DNA of 64,000 nucleotides, taken from Basfia succiniciproducens (lineage in GTDB: Bacteria > Pseudomonadota > Gammaproteobacteria > Enterobacterales > Pasteurellaceae). The stretch lies in the NCBI RefSeq assembly GCF_011455875.1, contig NZ_CP015031.1:1469405-1533404 (forward strand). The letters are read 5' to 3'. Each line of letters begins with the position of its first letter. The stretch's first letter is position 1. Below the pieces are notes generated by a model. The model was not told the origin of the DNA. It saw only the letters and a program-made list of their open reading frames with translations, and made no database searches. Shown here piece after piece: positions 29,352 through 38,816 of the stretch. A program made the position numbers and the translations under genes.

Positions 29352-29384
29352 AAAAAATACAGGCACGGGAAATTTTCCGTGCCG
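29352..29384 (-). terminator. Intrinsic terminator of mtr
   Basis: GGCACGG (29362-29368) pairs with CCGTGCC (29377-29383), with partly complementary inner bases. On the minus strand the stem is followed by TGTATTTTTTATTG. Confidence 0.8.
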
Positions 29385-29407
29385 GTTATAAGGCCTGAGC
29401 AGGTGAT

Positions 29408-30676
29408 TTAACCTTTAAATTCCGGTAACCAGCCGAACTGCATAGCAAGCTGGGACAGGATATTTAACACGCCGAAAATAATAATGAAATACACCATTAA
29501 ATTACCGCCGAAGCAACTATAAGAAGGTTTGTTGAATTTTTTCCGGCTCGCTTTCGCCAATAATGCCGGCACGATAGCCGCCCAAATCGTTGCCGCCAGC
29601 CCCGCGTAACCAATGGCGATAACGAAACCGTAAGGGAATTGCAAACTGAGTAATAATGGCGGCAAAAAAGTCACTAATGCCGTTTTCGTTCTGCCGGCTT
29701 TGCCGTCGTCAAAACCGCAAAGATCCGCAATATAATCGAATAAACCCAAGGTCACGCCTAAAAATGAACTGGCTATTGCCATATAAGCAAAGAATTTCAA
29801 CGCCAGAGCGATATAATCCGTTTGAATATATTTACTTAATGCCGCAAGTAATGCCGCAATATCGCCGCCTTTTTCAATAACCGGAACAAATTCCGCACGC
29901 GGTAAATTCCCTTGAATTGCTAATTGCCACAAAATATAGATAATCAGTGCAATAAATGTGCCGACAAAAACGGATTTCGAAACCTTGCCCGCATCACGAT
30001 TATAGTACTTAACCAGACTTGGCACGTTTTGATGAAATCCGAAGGAAACCAGGCATACCGGCAGAGCCACTAAAGCATAAGGCAAATATTGAGTATCCTG
30101 CGAAGTTGCCGAGTTAAGCAGTACATCGGCATTAGCGGATGAAATCAATCCCGATACGGAAAGGAAGAAAGAAATAACCATACCGCCAATGAGTATCGTA
30201 CTAAAGCGATCCACGGCTTTTGTGGAAAACCATACAAAAACGGCAAGCACAAAGGTAAAAATTAATGATCCGGAAGATCTGCCGATTTCTACCGCACTTT
30301 GTTCGGAACTCAATAACTGATTAAGGAAACCCTCTGTAATCCCACCGCCGGAAGTAATGTAAGCATAGGTTAAAATATACAGCACAAACGCCAGCGACAG
30401 GCCGTTTAAGATATTCCATCCCTTCCCGAGCAGATCTTTTACGATGGTGTCAAAACTTGAGCCCGTGGGATAATGCAAATTGGCTTCTAACAACATCAAG
30501 CCCGATGACATCATGCAAAACCAGGTATAGATTAGAATTAATAATGATCCTAAAAACCATACGCCGGCGGTTGAAATCGGGTTGGCTAACATTCCCGCAC
30601 CGATTGTTCCGCCGGCAATAATCATTGCGCCGCCAAGCAAAGAAGGTTGTTTTTTGTTTTTCATAGATTTTTCCAT
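29408..30676 (-). CDS. mtr: Tryptophan-specific permease, Mtr type
   Basis: A hydroxy/aromatic amino acid permease with about 11 membrane segments. It resembles E. coli Mtr along its length: PSLLGGAMIIAGGTIGAGM, GSSFDTIVKDLLGKGWN, SFLGVTLGLFDYIADLCGFDD and the C-terminal AAIVPALLAKASRKKF. The frame extends upstream to 30724, but that start would be above the -10 element, so I use ATG 30676 (422 aa; ATG 30664 is possible). A TrpR-like operator overlaps the -10 box, which supports tryptophan rather than tyrosine as substrate. Confidence 0.88.
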   Translation of the reverse strand: MEKSMKNKKQPSLLGGAMIIAGGTIGAGMLANPISTAGVWFLGSLLILIYTWFCMMSSGLMLLEANLHYPTGSSFDTIVKDLLGKGWNILNGLSLAFVLYILTYAYITSGGGITEGFLNQLLSSEQSAVEIGRSSGSLIFTFVLAVFVWFSTKAVDRFSTILIGGMVISFFLSVSGLISSANADVLLNSATSQDTQYLPYALVALPVCLVSFGFHQNVPSLVKYYNRDAGKVSKSVFVGTFIALIIYILWQLAIQGNLPRAEFVPVIEKGGDIAALLAALSKYIQTDYIALALKFFAYMAIASSFLGVTLGLFDYIADLCGFDDGKAGRTKTALVTFLPPLLLSLQFPYGFVIAIGYAGLAATIWAAIVPALLAKASRKKFNKPSYSCFGGNLMVYFIIIFGVLNILSQLAMQFGWLPEFKG

Positions 30677-30704
30677 AAAGGTTTTCCATGTTAAATAACT
30701 TTTT

Positions 30705-30737
30705 GAACTATTATAGTAGTACATTTAAGAAAGACAA
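30705..30737 (-). promoter_or_regulatory. mtr promoter with overlapping TrpR-like operator
   Basis: On the minus strand, -35 TTGTCT (30732-30737) and -10 TATAAT (30710-30715) are 16 bp apart. The sequence 30705-30722, GAACTATTATAGTAGTAC on the plus strand, matches the TrpR operator GTACTAGTTAACTAGTAC at 13 of 18 positions, with strong outer halves GNACTA and TAGTAC. Binding here would cover the -10 box. Confidence 0.65.
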
Positions 30738-30844
30738 GTATAAAACAAAGAAAATTATCGGCGGATAACAAGGATTCGATAGCGGTCTGCCAAGTACTAA
30801 AAAGTGCGGTCAAAAAAGCGATTTTTTCTAACTTATTAAAAATA

Positions 30845-31501
30845 TTAAGTATTATCTAACAAACAAGGCGAACGGTTAATCACCATCAACGAAAGTTGCA
30901 CGACCCAACCGATTGATAAGGCAAAAACTACAGTACCAATCCCCACCGTGCCGCCTAACAGAAAACCTAACAGGCAAACCGTTACTTCAATACTGGTACG
31001 CACAATGCCGATTCGCCAGTGAAAACGCTGGCAAAGCCCCACCATTAAGCCGTCTCTGGGACCGGCTCCTTGGTGGCAGGTTAAATAAAATGCGGTGCCG
31101 ACACCAAAACAAAACACGCCGATAAAAACAAAAACCAAACGTCCGAGCAAGCTTGTAGGCGCGGGAACATAAGCGGTGGTAATGCCGAGAAATAAAGCGA
31201 TCACGAGAATATTCAGCAAAGTGCCGAGACCCAGTTTTAATTTTAGCGGAAACCAGGCGAGCATAACCATGATACTGATCAACAGCGAAGCCCAGCCCAC
31301 ACCGAATCCGCCCTGCAAAGCCACGCCTTGCGAAAGAATGGTCCAGGGCGCCGACCCCAAATTGGATAACAGCAGCAATCCGTCCCCGATTCCCACAATC
31401 ACAAAAGAGAGCAGCAAAACGCTAAGAGATCTGAATTCCAGAGACCAAAACGAGGTTGCCGTCCAGCGGGTTTGAGGAAGAATTTGATGTTTTTTTGACA
31501 T
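30845..31501 (-). CDS. YczE/YitT-like integral membrane protein
   Basis: A 218-aa protein with about five predicted membrane helices. The segments LLSNLGSAPWTILSQGVA, HQGAGPRDGLMVGLCQRF and IGIVRTSIEVTVCLLGFLLG match the YczE-like family. The molecular role of the family is not established, and in other bacteria members often neighbour transcription regulators. No Shine-Dalgarno is evident before ATG 31501. The gene stands alone. Confidence 0.75.
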   Translation of the reverse strand: MSKKHQILPQTRWTATSFWSLEFRSLSVLLLSFVIVGIGDGLLLLSNLGSAPWTILSQGVALQGGFGVGWASLLISIMVMLAWFPLKLKLGLGTLLNILVIALFLGITTAYVPAPTSLLGRLVFVFIGVFCFGVGTAFYLTCHQGAGPRDGLMVGLCQRFHWRIGIVRTSIEVTVCLLGFLLGGTVGIGTVVFALSIGWVVQLSLMVINRSPCLLDNT

Positions 31502-31725
31502 ATAAATAAGCGCTTATCCAATTCGATTGGGATTATCATAATTTAAGGAAATCGAAAATAAAATGAAATTAAACGCATAATATATACTAAAAGAGGATAA
31601 AAATTCTTAGAAAAAATGATTTAACTCGCATTTTTACGCTTTTCCACAAGATTTTTTAACTAAAAATCAGTATAGTAGCGGGGATTTTCTAATCTCTATA
31701 ATTTTAATTCATTCTGAGGTTCTAT

Positions 31726-32991
31726 ATGAGCATGTTAACCAGCCTTCTGGGTATTTTTGTGTTATTAGCCATTGCTTATTCTCTTTCGAGCAATCGCAAA
31801 GCAATTAATTTCCGCACTGTAGGGGGAGCGTTATTAATTCAAATCTTAATCGGCGCATTTATTTTATACGTGCCGGCAGGTCGGGATATTTTACTTTCGA
31901 TGGCAAACGGCGTAGCAAAAGTAATTTCTTACGGTAACGAAGGGATTAAATTCGTGTTCGGCGGTTTAGCCGGCGATAAAATCTTTGAGGTATTCGGCGG
32001 CGACGGTTTTATTTTCGCCGTGCGTGTGTTACCGAGTATCGTCTTCTTCTCCGCATTGATTTCCCTGCTTTACTATATCGGCGTTATGCAATGGGTGATT
32101 AAAATCATCGGCGGCGCATTGCAGAAATTGCTCGGTACATCAAAATCTGAATCTATGTCGGCGGCTGCTAACATTTTCGTGGGTCAAACCGAAGCGCCTT
32201 TAATCGTTAAACCTTATATCAGCCGCATGACCGAATCCGAATTATTCGCGGTAATGTGCGGCGGTTTAGCCTCTATCGCCGGTTCCGTTATGGCGGGTTA
32301 TGCCGGTATGGGCGTGCCGTTGACTTATTTAATCGCCGCTTCATTTATGGCGGCGCCTGCGGGTTTATTGTTTGCGAAAATTCTAGTGCCGCAAACAGAA
32401 AAATTTGACGATGCCATCGAACATGTCGAACTTGAAAAACCGGCAAATATTTTAGATGCGGCGGCAGGCGGCGCCTCATCGGGTTTACAATTAGCCCTCA
32501 ACGTAGGTGCGATGTTAATTGCTTTTGTGGCGTTAATTGCTTTAATCAACGGTATTTTAGGTGGTGTCGGCGCTTGGTTCGGCATGCCCGAATTATCATT
32601 AGGTGAAATTTTCGGTTGGATTTTCCGTCCGCTAGCCTGGTTAATCGGCGTACCTTGGGAAGAGGCCGGCGTTGCAGGTCAAATGATTGGTACAAAACTT
32701 GCCATTAACGAATTTGTCGGTTATTTGGAATTCACCAAATACTTAACGCCTGAAACCCCAATGGTATTAGGCGATAAAACAAAAGCCGTTATCACTTTCG
32801 CTTTATGCGGTTTTGCCAACTTCAGTTCGATCGCTATTTTAATCGGCGGCTTGGGCGCCATGGCGCCGAATCGTCGCGGCGATATCGCACGCCTTGGTAT
32901 AAAAGCGGTTATTGCCGGTTCTCTTGCCAACTTAATGAGTGCAACCTTAGCGGGCTTATTTATCGAATTAAGCGGTGTTGCGTTAGGCTAA
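31726..32991 (+). CDS. nupC: Nucleoside permease NupC
   Basis: A 421-aa concentrative nucleoside transporter (CNT family) that imports nucleosides with protons or sodium. Family segments are [63 protein letters not shown] and [19 protein letters not shown]. It is followed by deoD, so uptake and phosphorolysis of purine nucleosides are linked, but a strong hairpin separates the two genes. Confidence 0.95.
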   Translation: MSMLTSLLGIFVLLAIAYSLSSNRKAINFRTVGGALLIQILIGAFILYVPAGRDILLSMANGVAKVISYGNEGIKFVFGGLAGDKIFEVFGGDGFIFAVRVLPSIVFFSALISLLYYIGVMQWVIKIIGGALQKLLGTSKSESMSAAANIFVGQTEAPLIVKPYISRMTESELFAVMCGGLASIAGSVMAGYAGMGVPLTYLIAASFMAAPAGLLFAKILVPQTEKFDDAIEHVELEKPANILDAAAGGASSGLQLALNVGAMLIAFVALIALINGILGGVGAWFGMPELSLGEIFGWIFRPLAWLIGVPWEEAGVAGQMIGTKLAINEFVGYLEFTKYLTPETPMVLGDKTKAVITFALCGFANFSSIAILIGGLGAMAPNRRGDIARLGIKAVIAGSLANLMSATLAGLFIELSGVALG

Positions 32992-33052
32992 TATTAAATT
33001 TGCGTTAAAAGTGCGGTATAATTTACCGGATTTTTAAATTGCCCGTAATTCT

Positions 33053-33085
33053 CAACACCACGAGTAAGTCGTGGTGTTGTTGTTT
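33053..33085 (+). terminator. Strong hairpin terminator between nupC and deoD
   Basis: A perfect 11-bp stem, CAACACCACGA (33053-33063) with TCGTGGTGTTG (33069-33079), has a 5-nt loop and is followed by TTGTTTT. It implies that deoD has its own promoter. Confidence 0.85.
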
Positions 33086-33092
33086 TAATCAA

Positions 33093-33108
33093 AAGAAAAC
33101 GTTTGCTT
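33093..33108 (+). promoter_or_regulatory. Candidate PurR operator upstream of deoD
   Basis: AAGAAAACGTTTGCTT matches the PurR consensus ACGCAAACGTTTGCGT at 13 of 16 positions, including the full central AAACGTTTGC. It lies 35-50 bp before the deoD ATG, where a bound repressor would block transcription. Confidence 0.6.
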
Positions 33109-33142
33109 AAAAAATAAACGCTGACCAAAAGAGGAAACTTCT

Positions 33143-33859
33143 ATGACTCCACATATTAATGCGCCTGAAGGTGCTTTCGCTGATGTTGTTTTAATGCCGG
33201 GCGATCCACTGCGAGCAAAATATATCGCCGAAACTTTCTTGGAAAACGCAAAAGAAGTCACCAATGTACGTAATATGCTTGGTTACACCGGAACTTACAA
33301 AGGTCGCCCCGTTTCCGTAATGGGGCACGGTATGGGCATTCCGTCTTGTTCTATTTATACAAAAGAGTTAATTACCGAATACGGCGTGAAAAAAATTATC
33401 CGCGTAGGCTCATGCGGTGCAGTTCGTAATGACGTTAAAGTGCGCGACGTAATCATCGGTTTAGGCGCCTGTACGGATTCCAAAGTAAACCGCATTCGTT
33501 TTAAAGATAACGATTTTGCCGCAATTGCGGATTTCGATATGACTCAAGCGGCAGTGCAAGCGGCAAAAGCCAAGGGCATCAATTATCGCGTGGGCAATCT
33601 GTTCTCTGCGGATTTATTTTATACGCCGGATGTGGAAATGTTCGACGTCATGGAAAAATACGGCATTTTAGGGGTGGAAATGGAAGCCGCCGGCATTTAC
33701 GGCGTTGCCGCCGAATTTGGTGCGAAAGCATTAAGCATCTGTACCGTATCCGACCATATACGCACCGGCGAACAAACTTCTTCGGAAGAACGCCAATTAA
33801 CCTTCAACGATATGATCGAAATCGCTTTAGAAAGCGTATTGTTAGGCGATCAGGCTTAA
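33143..33859 (+). CDS. deoD: Purine nucleoside phosphorylase DeoD
   Basis: DeoD cleaves purine (deoxy)nucleosides with phosphate to base and ribose-1-phosphate. The 238-aa hexameric-type enzyme shows [62 protein letters not shown] and the catalytic Asp in [11 protein letters not shown] (about residue 204). GAGGAAAC precedes the ATG. Confidence 0.97.
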   Translation: MTPHINAPEGAFADVVLMPGDPLRAKYIAETFLENAKEVTNVRNMLGYTGTYKGRPVSVMGHGMGIPSCSIYTKELITEYGVKKIIRVGSCGAVRNDVKVRDVIIGLGACTDSKVNRIRFKDNDFAAIADFDMTQAAVQAAKAKGINYRVGNLFSADLFYTPDVEMFDVMEKYGILGVEMEAAGIYGVAAEFGAKALSICTVSDHIRTGEQTSSEERQLTFNDMIEIALESVLLGDQA

Positions 33860-33865
33860 TTGTTC

Positions 33866-33909
33866 AAAAGTGCGGTAAAAATTTCCGGATTTTTTACCGC
33901 ACTTTTTTC
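33866..33909. terminator. deoD terminator, inverted USS pair
   Basis: AAGTGCGGT (33868-33876) and ACCGCACTT (33896-33904) form the stem with TAAAAA/TTTTTA-type inner pairing, followed by TTTTTT. Both arms are uptake signals. Confidence 0.85.
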
Positions 33910-33997
33910 TTGTCCCCGCATTTTGCAGATATTTCATTCACTAAGCCCTATTAATCGGGTAAACTAAGCCCATTATTTTTTACTCATGGAGCGCACA

Positions 33998-34864
33998 ATG
34001 AATTTTATTGGGAAAATCCTAGGTTTTATTATCGGTTACCGTTTCGGCGGACTGTTCGGTGGTATCGCCGGGCTTATTTTAGGCCATATCGCGGATAAAA
34101 AATTATATGAATTAGGTAGCGTAAATTCGTCATTTTTTAGCAAAAAAATTACCCGCCAGTCACTATTCATGCAAACTACCTTCGCCGTATTGGGGCACTT
34201 AAGCAAAGCCAAAGGGCGCGTTACCGAAGAAGATATTCAGCTAGCGAACAATCTAATGAGCCAAATGCAATTGGATGTCGCCAACCGCCAACTTGCGCAA
34301 AATGCTTTTAACCGCGGTAAAGAAGCGGATTTCCCGGTACGCGAAGTAATTCGTGAATTCCGTATAGGCTGCGGTCAGCGCGCCGATTTACTACGTATGT
34401 TTTTACATATTCAGGTACAGGCCGCGTTTGCCGATTCCAACTTGCATAATAATGAAAAAGAATTGCTTTTTGTGATTGCCGAAGAACTTGGTCTTTCCCG
34501 ATTCCAATTTGATCAAATGTTAGCCATGGAAATGGCCGCCCGCCAATTTACCCAAGGCGGATTCTACCGTCAACAGCAATATCAGCAACAAAGTCACCAA
34601 CAATATAATCAAGAAAATTATCAAAATTCCTACCGCACTTCGTCAGGCCCTACGGTAGAAGACGCCTACAAAGTGCTGGGCGTTAACGCCGGTGATAACC
34701 AACAAACGGTAAAACGCGCTTATCGTCGTTTAATGAACGAACATCACCCGGACAAACTTGTAGCGAAAGGACTACCGAAAGAAATGATGGAAATGGCAAA
34801 AGAAAAAGCGCAACAAATCCAGGCGGCTTACGATTTAATCTGCAAAGTGAAAGGTTGGAAATAA
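33998..34864 (+). CDS. djlA: Co-chaperone DjlA (membrane-anchored DnaJ-like)
   Basis: DjlA is an inner-membrane J-protein that stimulates DnaK. It has an N-terminal Gly-rich membrane anchor (IIGYRFGGLFGGIAGLILGH), a central TerB-like helical domain, a Gln-rich linker near residues 190-215 (QQQYQQQSHQQYNQ), and a C-terminal J domain DAYKVLGVNAGDN with HPD in NEHHPDKL. ATG 33998 is preferred to ATG 33986 because GGAG (33988-33991) is its ribosome site; this gives 288 aa. The stop overlaps the next gene by one base. Confidence 0.93.
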   Translation: MNFIGKILGFIIGYRFGGLFGGIAGLILGHIADKKLYELGSVNSSFFSKKITRQSLFMQTTFAVLGHLSKAKGRVTEEDIQLANNLMSQMQLDVANRQLAQNAFNRGKEADFPVREVIREFRIGCGQRADLLRMFLHIQVQAAFADSNLHNNEKELLFVIAEELGLSRFQFDQMLAMEMAARQFTQGGFYRQQQYQQQSHQQYNQENYQNSYRTSSGPTVEDAYKVLGVNAGDNQQTVKRAYRRLMNEHHPDKLVAKGLPKEMMEMAKEKAQQIQAAYDLICKVKGWK

Positions 34865-35478
34865 TGGCATTTCCTCTGCGCCCTTTTCCGTTGTTGTTAG
34901 CCGTATTTATCAGCCTGCTCGCAATTTGGTCTGCGGTTGAGCCGGTCTCCCGCGCAGTGTGGTATGCGGAGGTAGTGCCGGTTTTCGCGGTATTTATGCT
35001 GTTGATTGTCACTTATCCTTGGTTTCAATTCAGCAATCCGGCTTATTTTTGTATGTCTCTTTGGTTGATTCTGCATTTAATCGGCGCCCATTACACTTTT
35101 GAACTGGTGCCTTTTAAATGGGGAAGCGATTTACTTGCCGGCTGGTTAGGCGAAGGGCGTAACCATTTTGACCGTGTCGCCCATTACATCATCGGTTTTT
35201 ATAGCTTCCCTATGGCGGAATTTTTATTACGCCGTAAACTGACCGGCCCTATTGTCGCCGGATTTTTCAGCCTGTTTTTTATCATGTCGGTTGCCGCCGG
35301 TTATGAGTTGATTGAATGGCAATACGCGGTTATCGCAGGCGGTCAGGAAGGCATTGCCTTCTTGGGCTCGCAAGGCGATGTGTGGGATGCGCAAAAAGAT
35401 ATTCTTGCCGATACCCTGGGCGCATTAACCGCCCTGCTCTTGTTTTATTTTATTCGCCCGGATAAAAAGTATTCATAA
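34864..35478 (+). CDS. YjdF-like integral membrane protein (DUF2238)
   Basis: A 204-aa protein with about six membrane helices, starting [17 protein letters not shown]. The conserved family part includes [54 protein letters not shown] and [18 protein letters not shown]. Its acidic and His residues (His-Phe-Asp, Glu, Asp) look metal- or substrate-related. Biological role unknown. ATG 34864 overlaps the djlA stop (TAATG), and the stop overlaps dusC in the same way, so djlA-yjdF-dusC-yjjG form a tightly coupled unit. Confidence 0.85.
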   Translation: MAFPLRPFPLLLAVFISLLAIWSAVEPVSRAVWYAEVVPVFAVFMLLIVTYPWFQFSNPAYFCMSLWLILHLIGAHYTFELVPFKWGSDLLAGWLGEGRNHFDRVAHYIIGFYSFPMAEFLLRRKLTGPIVAGFFSLFFIMSVAAGYELIEWQYAVIAGGQEGIAFLGSQGDVWDAQKDILADTLGALTALLLFYFIRPDKKYS

Positions 35479-36413
35479 TGCGTGTTATTTTAGCTCCTAT
35501 GCAAGGCGTGCTGGACGCTTTTGTGCGCCAATTGCTTACTGAAGTCAATGATTACGATCTCTGTATTTCCGAATTCGTGCGAGTAGTTGACCAGCTGCTA
35601 CCGGAAAAAGTGTTTTATCGCCTTTGCCCCGAACTGAAAAATGCCGGCAAAACAACCGCCGGTACGCCTATACGAGTCCAACTTCTCGGTCAATTTCCCG
35701 AATGGCTGGCGGAAAATGCGGTGCGCGCCGTTGAATTAGGGTCTTTCGGCGTCGATCTTAACTGCGGTTGTCCGTCAAAAACGGTAAACGGCAGTCATGG
35801 CGGCGCCTCTTTATTAAAACAACCGGAATTAATTTATCAGGCGACCCGAGCCATTCGAACCGCCGTACCTAAACATTTGCCGGTCAGCGTAAAAGTGCGC
35901 CTGGGCAGGGATTCCGCCGACTTCGCCTTTGATATTGCCGATGCCGTTCAACAAGGCGGGGCGAATGAAATCACTATTCACGGACGAACAAAAGCCGACG
36001 GTTACAAAGCGGAACGAATCAACTGGGAAAAAATCGGTGAATTGCGCCGAAAACTCGCTATTCCGGTAATTGCCAACGGTGAAATCTGGAACTGGCAAGA
36101 CGGACAAAATTGCCTTGCGGTAACGGGATGCGAAGATTTAATGATTGGGCGCGGTGCGTTAAATATTCCTAATTTAAGCCGGGTGGTCAAACGTAACGAA
36201 GAAAAATTGCCGTGGCATAAAGTGATACGGATTTTGCAAAAATACGCTCATTTAGAAAATATTCATGACACAGGTTTTTATCATGTGGCTCGCATTAAAC
36301 AATGGCTGCAATATTTAAAAAAAGAATATCCGCAAGCTACTATGCTGTTTGACTATATTAAAACCTGTCATAATGCGGACGAATTACGAATAAAAATGGA
36401 ACACTTACAATGA
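35478..36413 (+). CDS. dusC: tRNA-dihydrouridine(16) synthase DusC
   Basis: An FMN-dependent reductase that makes dihydrouridine in tRNA. The 311-aa TIM-barrel starts [20 protein letters not shown]. The catalytic Cys lies in [15 protein letters not shown] (about residue 98), and [12 protein letters not shown] and [12 protein letters not shown] are typical. The [11 protein letters not shown] region fits the DusC subgroup rather than DusA or DusB. It overlaps yjjG by 4 bp. Confidence 0.92.
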   Translation: MRVILAPMQGVLDAFVRQLLTEVNDYDLCISEFVRVVDQLLPEKVFYRLCPELKNAGKTTAGTPIRVQLLGQFPEWLAENAVRAVELGSFGVDLNCGCPSKTVNGSHGGASLLKQPELIYQATRAIRTAVPKHLPVSVKVRLGRDSADFAFDIADAVQQGGANEITIHGRTKADGYKAERINWEKIGELRRKLAIPVIANGEIWNWQDGQNCLAVTGCEDLMIGRGALNIPNLSRVVKRNEEKLPWHKVIRILQKYAHLENIHDTGFYHVARIKQWLQYLKKEYPQATMLFDYIKTCHNADELRIKMEHLQ

Positions 36414-37081
36414 AATACCAATGGATCTTTTTTGATGCCGACGAAACCCTTTTTTCCTTCAATGCTTTTGCCGGGCTACAAAAGTTGTTCGCCGATAACG
36501 GGTTAAAATTTAACGAGCAGGATTTTACTCAATACGAGAAAGTCAATAAACCTCTTTGGGTAAAATATCAAAATGCGGAAATCAGTGCGGAACAGATTCA
36601 AACTATCCGGTTTGAGCCTTGGGAGCAAAAGTTAGGCAAAAGTGCGGTCGAAATTAATCAAGATTATATGCTTGCGCTCGCGGATCTGTGTAAGCCTCTG
36701 GACGGTGTAATAGAAACCATTCACACCCTGGAAAAACAGGCAAAACTGGCAATTATTACAAACGGCTTTACCGCCTTGCAACATCTTCGTCTGCAAAGAA
36801 CCGGTTTAGCACAATATTTCCAGTTTATTACTATTTCACAAGAACTCGGCATAGCCAAACCGGACGCCCGAATCTTCGAGCATAGTTTACAACAGGCGGA
36901 CATTGAAGATAAAAGCCAGGTGTTAATGGTAGGCGATAACTTACATTCGGATATTTTAGGCGGAAAGAACGCCGGCTTGGATACTTGTTGGTTAAGTTAT
37001 GACAAAGCCAACGATAGTGATATTGCACCGACTTACAGCATTAAGAAATTTAATGAATTACTGGATGTGGTGGCGGCTTAA
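36410..37081 (+). CDS. yjjG: Pyrimidine 5'-nucleotidase YjjG (HAD family)
   Basis: A 223-aa HAD-superfamily hydrolase. E. coli YjjG dephosphorylates pyrimidine and non-canonical nucleotides. Motif I is [15 protein letters not shown] near residues 5-19, motif [14 protein letters not shown], motif III Lys in [15 protein letters not shown], and motif [21 protein letters not shown]. It is the last gene of the djlA-yjjG unit, followed by a shared terminator. Confidence 0.9.
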   Translation: MKYQWIFFDADETLFSFNAFAGLQKLFADNGLKFNEQDFTQYEKVNKPLWVKYQNAEISAEQIQTIRFEPWEQKLGKSAVEINQDYMLALADLCKPLDGVIETIHTLEKQAKLAIITNGFTALQHLRLQRTGLAQYFQFITISQELGIAKPDARIFEHSLQQADIEDKSQVLMVGDNLHSDILGGKNAGLDTCWLSYDKANDSDIAPTYSIKKFNELLDVVAA

Positions 37082-37125
37082 TTAAAATTTCTCACTTTTT
37101 TAACCGCACTTTTAACAAAAATAAC

Positions 37126-37157
37126 AAAAACGGCACTTTAAACTGAAGTGCCGTTTT
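37126..37157. terminator. Bidirectional terminator between yjjG and the 103-aa membrane protein gene
   Basis: AAAACGGCACTT (37127-37138) pairs perfectly with AAGTGCCGTTTT (37146-37157) around a 7-nt loop. Flanking A/T runs serve both strands. A USS (37103-37111) is nearby but not part of the stem. Confidence 0.85.
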
Positions 37158-37162
37158 GCTTA

Positions 37163-37474
37163 TTATTTAGTCGGTTTGTTACATTGGGTAACGGCGCCGA
37201 TTTTTGTGCAATAAGAGCCGTCACTGGCATAAGTATGTTTTCCGGTGTTGTAATATACCGTGCCTTTGTTACTGTATGTGGTATTACCTACCCGATTATA
37301 AATCGAACCGTCCTGCCCATGCACCGAATTACCTTGCTGGCTGAAAACCGCACTGTTATTATTGCCCATATTTCCTACTTGATTACCCATTTTATTTAAC
37401 GTGGGGGAAACGGCTAATACTAAAACCGGCGCGGCAATAATTAATGCCAACAGCCAGATGACCATTTTATCCAT
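37163..37474 (-). CDS. Small membrane-anchored protein with Gly/Asn/Tyr repeats, unknown function
   Basis: ATG 37474 is chosen because GGAGG lies 8 nt upstream; the frame extends 16 codons further without a ribosome site. The 103-aa product has one N-terminal hydrophobic helix (MVIWLLALIIAAPVLVLAV) as signal or anchor. A polar part follows with short repeating units of the form G-S/T-x-Y-x-x-x-G: QDGSIYNRVG, NTTYSNKG, TVYYNTG, HTYASDG. It ends with a Cys pair (YCTKIGAVTQC). The family was not recognised. It is probably secreted or periplasmic. Confidence 0.65.
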   Translation of the reverse strand: MDKMVIWLLALIIAAPVLVLAVSPTLNKMGNQVGNMGNNNSAVFSQQGNSVHGQDGSIYNRVGNTTYSNKGTVYYNTGKHTYASDGSYCTKIGAVTQCNKPTK

Positions 37475-37558
37475 CGCAAAACCTCCAATAAAAAAGTACG
37501 CCCGACACGTACTTTTTGACAATAAACACCGGCGAATGTTCAGCCGAATTTTGAAAGT

Positions 37559-38548
37559 CTAGCGATCCAATCCTAAAACTTTACGTCCGTTAATGCTGGC
37601 GATATTCACCATTTCATCCAAATTAGGGAAACGGCAACCTGCCGCAAGCAAGCTCAGTTCCTGCCACATATCGCCTTCGCACAACGGCACCATATAATCG
37701 CAGATATTATCCGTACCTAAGGCGACCGTAATACCTTCCGGAATCATTTCATCGGCAGGCGTTAAAGCATTATGGAACGGCATTAATTCTTCTTTACGGT
37801 TACTATCAATCCATGCCATCGGGCAGGCGATTATCATCATTTGAGCTTCACGCATTTTTTTGTAAAGTTCATAGCGATATTCTCTTGAATGTGCACCGAT
37901 AGAAATACCGTGAATCGCCACCACGCGCCCCTGCATGCCGTGTTCAATGGTTTTATCACAGAGTTGCTCGGTTTCTTTTTCTTTCGGCGTGTTGAATTGG
38001 TCAACGTGAACATGGCACATAATACCCAACGATTTCGCTTTATCCAATAAAATATCCATTGCTTCCAGACCCCGACCATAGTCTAATTCGTCACGATAAG
38101 GAAGCCCGCCAATCATATCCACCATTTCCGAACCGATATCAAACCATTTGCGAGCCGTAGGTTCAATCACGCCTTTTAAAGTTTGATTCGCAAATTTAAG
38201 AATAATATCGTTTTTATACACGTCACGGGCTTTATGCGCCGCAATAATTGCCCGATCTTCGCAAATCGGATCGATATCTACAAAGGTACCGAATGCCGTT
38301 ACGCCTTGAGAAATCATTAATTCGATAGACTGACAAAAACGAGCGTAATAATCTTCCACACTTGAAGTGCGTTTTACCTCGTCCACCAAATCCCATTTTT
38401 GCTGTAAATTACTATTATGATAAATATGAATTTTTTCCGGGGTCATGGTGAACGCGCGGTCGGCATGGGCATGTGCGTTAACCCAACCGCCTTTTTTGAT
38501 AATCTCATCTCTTATGTAAGTTTTAAAACTGCGAACATGATTCTTCAT
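37559..38548 (-). CDS. Amidohydrolase, cytosine-deaminase-like
   Basis: A 329-aa metal-dependent hydrolase. Metal ligands are visible in WVNAHAHADRAF (HxH, about residues 25-27), CHVHVDQFNTPK, VVAIHGISIGAHS and the Asp in VALGTDNICDYM. This pattern matches the CodA/TRZ-like branch of the amidohydrolase superfamily, but the usual cytosine-binding residues cannot be verified by eye, so the substrate is open. GGAG precedes ATG 38548. A 268-bp AT-rich gap with no gene I can support separates it from yejM. Confidence 0.78.
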   Translation of the reverse strand: MKNHVRSFKTYIRDEIIKKGGWVNAHAHADRAFTMTPEKIHIYHNSNLQQKWDLVDEVKRTSSVEDYYARFCQSIELMISQGVTAFGTFVDIDPICEDRAIIAAHKARDVYKNDIILKFANQTLKGVIEPTARKWFDIGSEMVDMIGGLPYRDELDYGRGLEAMDILLDKAKSLGIMCHVHVDQFNTPKEKETEQLCDKTIEHGMQGRVVAIHGISIGAHSREYRYELYKKMREAQMMIIACPMAWIDSNRKEELMPFHNALTPADEMIPEGITVALGTDNICDYMVPLCEGDMWQELSLLAAGCRFPNLDEMVNIASINGRKVLGLDR

Positions 38549-38816
38549 GATTACTCCGTAATGCTATTTGAATTGATTGAAAATGGATAGGATTAAACAA
38601 AACAAATGAATTATTAATTGAAAAAAGAAGAGCAATCAATGGGCAAGAACGCACACCGACTGTTTTGAAAAGAATGTTATGAAAAATTCTCTGATTTTTG
38701 ATTAATAACATTGTTATCTAGTCCTTAGTTGGTACTAGCTGGATAGTATAAATTGTTATATTACAAAAATATAATCGGTTTTGGCTATCGGTTTAAAACT
38801 TATATGTTGACCATAA

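Noticed and set aside
30677-30724. N-terminal extension of the Mtr permease (MYYYNSSKSYLTWKTF)
   Set aside because: It reads through the -10 box and TrpR-like operator, lacks a ribosome site and has no counterpart in Mtr proteins.
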